NCBI GenBank assembly: GCA_938016235.1
Contig: CALLPU010000471.1
Coordinates: forward strand, 1 to 10,854
Direction of reading: 5' to 3'
Source: an uncultured Granulosicoccus sp.
GTDB lineage: Bacteria; Pseudomonadota; Gammaproteobacteria; Granulosicoccales; Granulosicoccaceae
DNA: 10,854 bases
Of this stretch, positions 6,575-10,854 are shown piece after piece. The stretch's first letter is position 1; each line of letters opens with the position of its first letter. The notes under the pieces are model-generated. The model had not been told where the DNA came from, did no database searches, and saw only the letters and a program-made list of their open reading frames with translations. The position numbers and the translations under genes are program-made.

Positions 6575-7450
6575 CCGAGACAACCCAACACCCAGCAGGA
6601 TGATCGCCAGTGCCATGTACGCGTTAGGTGGCAATTTCTCTGAGAGCAACACGACACCAAACACCATGCCGAATACAGGCACGAGAAAATTGATCTGGCT
6701 CAGAAACGAGGCCCCCTGCCTGCTGATTATGATCAGAATCATCACGGTTGCGATGGCCGTGGGTCCGATCGCCAATGCCACCAACGACAGCACCGCTGAG
6801 CCAGACGCCTGAAGTTGCCATGGGTTGTCCAGCCACAGGCTGAACGGTACCAGCAACACGCTGCCACAGAACATCAGTGCTGTCATGGCAGACCAGCGCG
6901 GCAAACGGGTCAGTTTTCGCGTAATGATGGCATTGATGGCGTAACACACAGCGGCAATCAATATGGCACTCTGCCTGATCAGATCATCACCAATTGCCTG
7001 TAGCGCTGACCACCCCATCAAAACCACGACACCCGCCAGCCCTAACAAAACACCAGTTACTTTCCAGCGATCGAGCTTTTCATCATCAGTGAGCCAATGG
7101 GCAAGCAGAATGGTCACCAACGGCATGACCGCCATGAAAATGGCCGTCAGCCCGGCTTGAACCGATATCTGCCCCCAGCTGATCAGCGCAAACGGGAGCG
7201 CATTGCCGAATAATCCAGAGCCCATCAACGCCAGCCAGATGCCACCCAACGCTGGCATGCGCTGACCATTCAATCGCATCAGGGGATATAGCATGCAGAA
7301 GGCCAGCAACAACCGGCCGGCTGCCAGACTAAGCGGTGGGATATCCCGAACACTGATGCTGGTCAATGTGAAGCTTATGCCAAACAGGATACTCAACCCG
7401 ATGAGCAGCCCGTAGTCCAACGCCATCCCTGAAGGCCTTTCTGACATCAC
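6554..7450 (-). CDS. EamA/DMT-superfamily membrane transporter (RhaT/YdcZ-like permease)
   Basis: The product is 298 residues, almost wholly hydrophobic, with about ten predicted helices in two homologous halves, the EamA architecture. Family features are the first-helix pattern FGISFTLTSISVRDIPPLSLAAGR with the A-x-R motif (core PPLSLAAGRLLLA, 38-50), the mid-protein GLAGVVVLMGW at the end of the first repeat, and INFLVPVFGMVFGVVLLSEKL in the last part (core FLVPVFGMVFGVVLLSE). DMT proteins export metabolites such as amino acids or related small molecules. The substrate here cannot be told. Three starts are possible: GTG 7450, ATG 7447, or ATG 7426 (residue 9), the last with AAGG about nine bases upstream. 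It lies about 80 bases after the dpkA-like gene, and its 3' end overlaps elaA. Confidence 0.9.
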   Translation of the reverse strand: MMSERPSGMALDYGLLIGLSILFGISFTLTSISVRDIPPLSLAAGRLLLAFCMLYPLMRLNGQRMPALGGIWLALMGSGLFGNALPFALISWGQISVQAGLTAIFMAVMPLVTILLAHWLTDDEKLDRWKVTGVLLGLAGVVVLMGWSALQAIGDDLIRQSAILIAAVCYAINAIITRKLTRLPRWSAMTALMFCGSVLLVPFSLWLDNPWQLQASGSAVLSLVALAIGPTAIATVMILIIISRQGASFLSQINFLVPVFGMVFGVVLLSEKLPPNAYMALAIILLGVGLSRLGGARR

Positions 7451-7519
7451 TGGTTATCCGTATATGCGGGGGTAACCTGTTTTCATCCAGGCATCTGGCA
7501 AGCGTTGCGAATGACGATG

Positions 7520-7540
7520 GCCAGCCGTGTCAAGGCTGGC
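7520..7540 (-). terminator. Hairpin spanning the stop codon of the DpkA-like gene
   Basis: GCCAGCC (7520-7526) and GGCTGGC (7534-7540) form a perfect 7-bp GC-rich stem with a 7-base loop that contains the TGA stop. No run of T follows on the minus strand, so it is not a classic intrinsic terminator. It may be a weak terminator or a transcript-stabilising hairpin ahead of the transporter gene. Confidence 0.35.
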
Positions 7541-8543
7541 TGAGTTCATCCAGTTCTGTCAGCATTCTCTCGGACACATCAACCCCGTGGCTCAAATGCT
7601 GTTGCCGTGTGGTGTATCTGCGCTGCGAGGGCAATCGAGTACCCGGCTGATCGAGTACGGCGGCAAACAGCTCTTCCGCCCGTACCAGGTGATTCGTGGA
7701 TCGGTTGCAGTGAGACGGATCGATAACCATGATGAACTCACCACCCAGCGGTGCGCCTACCGAGTGCGTATCAGCAGCCATGCTCTCGTGACTGAATTTA
7801 TCACCGATCAGTGCGCCCGCCAGCAGCTCTACCATCAACGCAATGCTCGACCCCTTGTGGCCGCCAAACGGCAACTGAGCACCAGCCAGTGCAGCTTCCG
7901 GATCAGTGGTGGGCTCACCGTTCACGTCAATAGCCCAACCTTCAGGTAACGTCTTGCCTTCGCGCTGATACAACTGAATTTCGCCTCGCGCGCTGGCACT
8001 GGAAGCCTGATCAAAGACGAGCGGGGGCTGGTCCTGACGTGGAAAACCAAAGGCCATGGGATTGGTACCAAACAGCGGACGCGTTCCGCCAGCAGGCGCA
8101 ACATAGGAGTTGGCCGCCGTGCACGCAAACACAATGAATCCCTGTTCAGCCAGGCTCTCCACCTCTGGCCACAGTGCCGCGATATTGTAGGTATCGTGTA
8201 TCGCCAGCGCCGCTATTCCATGCTTGCGCGCTTTATCGGCAACCAGAGGTTCACCCACTTGAAGGGACAATGGGCAGAAGCCACCGTGTGCATCCACATG
8301 CACGACGGAGGAATCACTCACCTGCACCGTGGGCACCGCGGCAGGATCAGCGTGGTCGTTGGTCAGCGCTTTTACATAAAACGGAATACGAAAGAGGCCG
8401 TGTGACTGGCAACCGTCTCGCTCAGCAGCCGTGACTGTCGTAGCGATAGCATCCGCCTGTGGCTCTGAAAAGCCGTGTTCTATCAGTGTAGACAATGACA
8501 GCGCATGGATATCAGTCAGCGAAAGGCGCCTGGTATTGTTCAT
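7530..8543 (-). CDS. DpkA-like reductase, Ldh2/malate-lactate dehydrogenase superfamily (likely delta1-piperideine-2-carboxylate/delta1-pyrroline-2-carboxylate reductase)
   Basis: The product is 337 residues, a normal length for the type 2 malate/L-lactate dehydrogenase fold (PF02615). Hallmarks: ERDGCQSHGLFRIPFYV (41-57, with the active-site SHG at 47-49), VDAHGGF (83-89), LAIHDTYNIAALWPEVE (113-129), PLFGTNPMAFGFPR (156-169), VFDQASSASARGEIQLY (176-192), and LPFGGHKGSSIALMVELLAGAL (core LPFGGHKGSSIALMVEL, 224-240). The HNS/HDT-x-x-x-AALWPxVE and LPEGWAIDVNGEPTTDP patterns resemble Pseudomonas DpkA, which reduces cyclic imino acids to L-pipecolate or L-proline with NADPH, more than true malate dehydrogenases. 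The exact substrate is inference. It is a cytosolic enzyme. The start ATG has no strong Shine-Dalgarno, and a GTGTACAC palindrome (8591-8598) lies upstream. The transporter gene follows on the same strand. Confidence 0.85.
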   Translation of the reverse strand: MNNTRRLSLTDIHALSLSTLIEHGFSEPQADAIATTVTAAERDGCQSHGLFRIPFYVKALTNDHADPAAVPTVQVSDSSVVHVDAHGGFCPLSLQVGEPLVADKARKHGIAALAIHDTYNIAALWPEVESLAEQGFIVFACTAANSYVAPAGGTRPLFGTNPMAFGFPRQDQPPLVFDQASSASARGEIQLYQREGKTLPEGWAIDVNGEPTTDPEAALAGAQLPFGGHKGSSIALMVELLAGALIGDKFSHESMAADTHSVGAPLGGEFIMVIDPSHCNRSTNHLVRAEELFAAVLDQPGTRLPSQRRYTTRQQHLSHGVDVSERMLTELDELSQP

Positions 8544-8625
8544 GGTTTGATGCGCCCATACAGGGCGTGTTGCTTGACGACCGCCTGTCAGTGTACACAG
8601 AACACAACGCTTGCGGACACGTCAG
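8544..8625 (-). promoter_or_regulatory. Intergenic region upstream of the DpkA-like gene with a GTGTACAC palindrome
   Basis: These 82 bases separate the NERD gene from the DpkA-like gene. The only structured element is the perfect 8-bp palindrome GTGTACAC (8591-8598) inside TGTCA-GTGTACAC-AGAACA. Its flanks match only partly, so an operator role is a guess. No clear -35/-10 pair is visible. Confidence 0.2.
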
Positions 8626-9378
8626 TCAAGCCGCCGTTTTCAGCAGCCTGCGCGTTTGATCAGTAGCCAGCGAATCGTGGTCCAGTAGCGTGCTTGAAAA
8701 AACAGGCTGGTGATGATCGACCAGCTGAGCCGCTATTTCAAACAAGTCGTCGGCGCACAACCGCTTGCCCAGCATCGTCGAGCGTTTTGTGTCGCGTTTC
8801 CATAGCAAGGCGAACAAGGCGTCGCTCGGGTGCACCGCCACTGCATCCGAACTGGCGGTGGACTTGACGGCGAGGCGCTGACTCGGACAAGTCAGCACGT
8901 AACCTTTGAACGCTGCCCTTTGAGCCATACCCAACCGCCTGGGTAATAAACCGGATGAGTTCAGTAACGTTTCGAACATGCGCAAATCCTTTGCCATCTT
9001 GTTGACCGGTGACGCAACAGTACGTCGGGGCTTACTACCGACTATCTGACACAGCCCATTCTCACTGATGTCCAGACCCACACCCAGGTAGCGAGTATCC
9101 AGACACACCACCGATAACGACGTGTTAATCAATACATGGTTGATCTGCACTGCATGACCCTGAACACGCAACCTCAGATCATGGAGGACCGCCCATTCAT
9201 CACTATCACCAAACTGCTGATCGATAAGATCGCAGGCTTGCTGAGTCGTTGAGTCTGCCGAGAGCCGGGAAGCGGCACTCAGGCAGGCGCTTCGCTTGAG
9301 CTTGTCACCGGTACCCGCCGCACGATTCTCAAGCTTTCGAATGGTGGTCCACTGTGCGTCGCGTTCTTTAACAATCAT
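8626..9378 (-). CDS. NERD-domain (nuclease-related) protein with substituted signature residues
   Basis: Translated from the ATG at 9376-9378 the product is 250 residues starting MIVKERD, which matches the usual opening of gammaproteobacterial NERD proteins. The open frame extends 21 codons further to ATG 9441, with an Arg-rich segment that looks untypical. Neither start has a clear Shine-Dalgarno. The NERD core lies at about residues 41-115: ACDLIDQQFG, EWAVLHDLRLRVQGHAVQINHVLIN, then VVCLDTRYLGVGLDISENG (cores WAVLHDLRLRV and VCLDTRYLGVG). NERD domains belong to the PD-(D/E)xK-like nuclease fold. Here the expected QIDH is QINH, ExK is DTR, and the early GE is replaced, so catalysis is doubtful. 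The region after about 130 is conserved in layout but of unknown function. No membrane helix or zinc finger is seen. It precedes the DpkA-like gene by 82 bases, and the functional relation is unclear. Confidence 0.72.
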   Translation of the reverse strand: MIVKERDAQWTTIRKLENRAAGTGDKLKRSACLSAASRLSADSTTQQACDLIDQQFGDSDEWAVLHDLRLRVQGHAVQINHVLINTSLSVVCLDTRYLGVGLDISENGLCQIVGSKPRRTVASPVNKMAKDLRMFETLLNSSGLLPRRLGMAQRAAFKGYVLTCPSQRLAVKSTASSDAVAVHPSDALFALLWKRDTKRSTMLGKRLCADDLFEIAAQLVDHHQPVFSSTLLDHDSLATDQTRRLLKTAA

Positions 9379-9492
9379 GAGGGTAAGCTCATTACGTCTA
9401 CGATAAGGTTGTAGTCGACGGCACAACTGTCCACATGTCATTGCAGCGCCGGGTTTTGCGACAGACTCAGCGAGATCTTTAATCGTAGCGAG

Positions 9493-9529
9493 ACAGATTT
9501 AACACGTGTTGCAACCATGCAACAGATTT
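9493..9529. repeat. Direct repeat ACAGATTT flanking two nested palindromes
   Basis: ACAGATTT occurs at 9493-9500 and 9522-9529. Between and into the second copy lie the perfect 10-bp palindrome AACACGTGTT (9501-9510) and the hairpin TGTTGCA-ACCA-TGCAACA (9507-9524). The arrangement could be an operator for a dimeric regulator, or part of a repeat element. It sits upstream of the NERD gene and of the divergent dehydrogenase gene. Confidence 0.4.
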
Positions 9530-9642
9530 GTCCCGGAAATGAGACGCAGCATGCGCCCCAACAACGCCATTCATTGCCTCGGCTCTGGCAGCGGGGCACG
9601 CGCGAAACGGCACTCTCCATGACGTTGGCAAGATATTCACAT

Positions 9643-9712
9643 GGCATGCCGCATACTGCGCGCTGCAGTATCGTTGGCGCCAGCTGGAAACCAGCGCCAA
9701 CCCATCGGATAC
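9643..9712. repeat. REP-like cluster of hairpins
   Basis: Three consecutive inverted repeats are seen: GGCATGCC (9643-9650), ATACTGC-GCGCT-GCAGTAT (9653-9671), and GTTGGCGC-(CAGC)-TGG-AAA-CCA-GCGCCAAC (9673-9701), an 11-bp stem with a 4-base bulge. GTATC (9668-9672) and GATAC (9708-9712) could extend the last stem outward. Bulged GC-rich stems of this kind in intergenic DNA resemble REP/MITE-type extragenic repeats. Whether it recurs in the genome cannot be told from the window. Confidence 0.5.
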
Positions 9713-9752
9713 GCCACACCGGCACTCTGTCACGTAATGGTATCAACCCCGC

Positions 9753-10787
9753 ATGAATGCTCACTTGATAGACACACTACTGGAAAAGACAGTGGTCCCC
9801 AGTTTCAGCAGCATCGGACCCGGTGTTCGTCGGCGCCTGTTTGACTGGCAACGCCTGGAAAGTTATGACCTGACAGGGCGTGTTGTCGTGCTCACCGGTG
9901 GAACCTCGGGCATTGGCGAGGCTGCCGCAGAGCTCTATGCCACCTTGGGAGCAACGCTTGTCATCGTGGCGCGCGATCTGGAGAAAACTCAACGAACCAT
10001 TGAGCGGTTGTCGAACCAGTCTGGCAACACTGACATGCACTACGTCATCGGTGACCTGGGGCGCCAGGAAGATGTGCATACGATCGCTGCCGAACTGTCC
10101 AGCCGCTTTCCTGCCATTGATGTACTGGCCCACAACGCAGGAGCGCTGTTCAATGAACGGCGTCTTGCGCAAAATGGCATCGACCTGAGTGTAGAGCTGA
10201 TGGTCAGCACGCCGTTTCTGCTCACCGGATTACTACTGCCTCAGTTGGGTGTACCCCACGAGCCTTTGCACGACACTACAGCAGGAACTGCAACGGCCGC
10301 CAGACCCAGACCGGGGCGAGTGCTCACCATGAGCTCAGGCGGCATGTATACCGAACCGTTAACCGTGGACGGCCTTTGCATGCCAGACGCTACCTATCAG
10401 GGAGCACAGCAGTACGCTCGCGCCAAACGGGCCCAGGTGGTATTGAATGAGCTATGGGGCGAACGAATTTCGGCCACTCAATGCGTTTTTCACGCACTGC
10501 ATCCTGGCTGGGTTGCCACACCCGGCATCACCGAAGCATTACCTGGCTTCTCCAGAATTCTTGGGCCGCTCGGATTGTTGCGAAGCCCCAGAGAGGGTGC
10601 CGATACGATGGTGTGGTTGAGCGCCGATACTGAACCTGAAAAAGACACGGGGAAGTTCTGGCACGACAGAGCTCAGCGCTCAATACACATGAGCCAGAAA
10701 ACACGTAAAGCCAATACCGATGAACGCCGGCAAGCGTTATGGCAATGGTGTGAAGCGCACACTGGATGGTCATTGACGCCGGTGTAA
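9753..10787 (+). CDS. DHRS12-like short-chain dehydrogenase/reductase
   Basis: The product is 344 residues, longer than a classical SDR (about 250) because of an N-terminal extension of about 40 residues and a C-terminal tail. The Rossmann cofactor motif TGGTSGIG is at 48-55, then the acidic DLG (101-103), NAG (128-130), the catalytic Ser in MSSGGMY (193-199), Y221-A-R-A-K225, and HPGWVATPG (250-258). The segments SSGGMY, YARAKRAQVVLNE, LHPGWVATPGITEALPGF and EGADTMVWL followed by GKFWHDR are the pattern of the DHRS12 subgroup. The substrate is unknown. The VAR after the second beta strand hints at NADP(H), which is inference. A segment of about 20 residues rich in Thr, Ala and Pro (168-187) looks like a flexible insertion. 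The start ATG lacks a good Shine-Dalgarno. The stop is 10 bases from the convergent gene. Confidence 0.88.
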   Translation: MNAHLIDTLLEKTVVPSFSSIGPGVRRRLFDWQRLESYDLTGRVVVLTGGTSGIGEAAAELYATLGATLVIVARDLEKTQRTIERLSNQSGNTDMHYVIGDLGRQEDVHTIAAELSSRFPAIDVLAHNAGALFNERRLAQNGIDLSVELMVSTPFLLTGLLLPQLGVPHEPLHDTTAGTATAARPRPGRVLTMSSGGMYTEPLTVDGLCMPDATYQGAQQYARAKRAQVVLNELWGERISATQCVFHALHPGWVATPGITEALPGFSRILGPLGLLRSPREGADTMVWLSADTEPEKDTGKFWHDRAQRSIHMSQKTRKANTDERRQALWQWCEAHTGWSLTPV

Positions 10788-10797
10788 CGTTGCGGAA

Positions 10798-10854
10798 TCA
10801 ACTCGACTTGATCACGTGTGCTGTTGGAATAACGATGGTGAAGCAGGTACCCTG
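10798..10854 (-). CDS. Probable sensor histidine kinase, last 18 residues only
   Basis: Reading the minus strand inward from the window edge gives QGTCFTIVIPTAHVIKSS followed by TGA (10798-10800). The pattern G-T-x-F-T-I-x-I-P is the end of the HATPase_c domain (G2 box plus last beta strand) seen at the C-terminus of many two-component sensor kinases. The rest of the gene lies to the right of the window. It converges with the dehydrogenase gene with only 10 bases between stops and no room for a hairpin terminator. The fragment is short, so the call is tentative. Confidence 0.55.
   Translation of the reverse strand, partial: QGTCFTIVIPTAHVIKSS

Larger units (their letters stand above)
9379..9752. 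other. Stretch without a convincing gene, rich in palindromes
   Basis: Open frames cross this stretch on both strands, but they are Cys/Trp/Arg-rich, lack ribosome-binding sites and match no family I recognise. Part (9379-9441) could be an N-terminal extension of the NERD gene. It must contain the promoter of the plus-strand dehydrogenase and probably that of the NERD gene. I cannot pick either with confidence. Two structured patches, near 9493-9529 and 9643-9712, are listed separately. Confidence 0.5.

Noticed and set aside
7527..7949. Plus-strand open frame of 140 codons antisense to the DpkA-like gene
   Set aside because: The opposite strand carries multiple conserved enzyme motifs. This frame is a shadow without a ribosome-binding site.
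9438..9764. Open frame of 108 codons on the minus strand ending in an ATGA overlap with the longer NERD start
   Set aside because: It is rich in Cys, Trp and Arg, lacks a ribosome-binding site, crosses the hairpin cluster and matches no family I know. The overlap is most likely chance.
1..10854. Mobile element, phage, toxin-antitoxin, CRISPR or biosynthetic cluster
   Set aside because: No transposase, integrase, repeat-spacer pattern, small toxin-antitoxin pair or multi-enzyme synthesis genes were found on reading the coding regions. Apart from the intergenic hairpins, the gene content is housekeeping or secretion type.

Overview
The window looks like ordinary chromosome from a moderately GC-rich gammaproteobacterium. 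The support is a type II secretion (T2SS) pseudopilin operon with a gspN gene, an ElaA-type acetyltransferase, a DpkA-like reductase and a rhombosortase. I could not assign a genus. I see no tRNA, rRNA, CRISPR array, transposase or phage gene.

Left half (1-5336, minus strand). A tightly packed operon reads gspG-gspH-gspI-gspJ-gspK-gspL-gspM-gspN, with gspN cut by the left edge. The H/I, I/J and J/K junctions are ATGA overlaps and M/N is a TGATG overlap, so translation is probably coupled. The products are the major pseudopilin (G), the minor pseudopilins (H, I, J, K), the inner-membrane platform proteins (L, M) and the accessory protein N. gspC, gspD, gspE and gspF are not in the window. gspG is the first gene of the block, and a divergent gene starts 45 bp upstream of it.

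Centre (5382-6574, plus strand). A rhombosortase (a rhomboid-type intramembrane serine protease of the RrtA class) is followed by an elaA-like acetyltransferase gene. Rhombosortases process GlyGly-CTERM proteins, which in known cases leave the cell through T2SS. The placement back to back with the pseudopilin operon is therefore the most meaningful functional link here.

Right-centre (6554-9441, minus strand). Three genes lie in one direction, separated by about 80 bp each: a NERD-domain protein whose nuclease signature residues are all substituted, a DpkA-like NAD(P)H-dependent reductase of the Ldh2/malate dehydrogenase superfamily, and an EamA/DMT-family membrane transporter. The last overlaps the 3' end of elaA tail to tail.

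Right end (9442-10854). A palindrome-rich stretch of about 300 bp without a convincing gene separates the NERD gene from a DHRS12-like short-chain dehydrogenase on the plus strand. The final 57 bases encode, on the minus strand, the last 18 residues of what looks like a sensor histidine kinase.

I did not find a clearly undescribed multi-gene system. The best leads are the rhombosortase-T2SS pairing, the Ala(-1) prepilin cleavage sites in GspI and GspJ, the degenerate NERD protein and the palindromic intergenic element.
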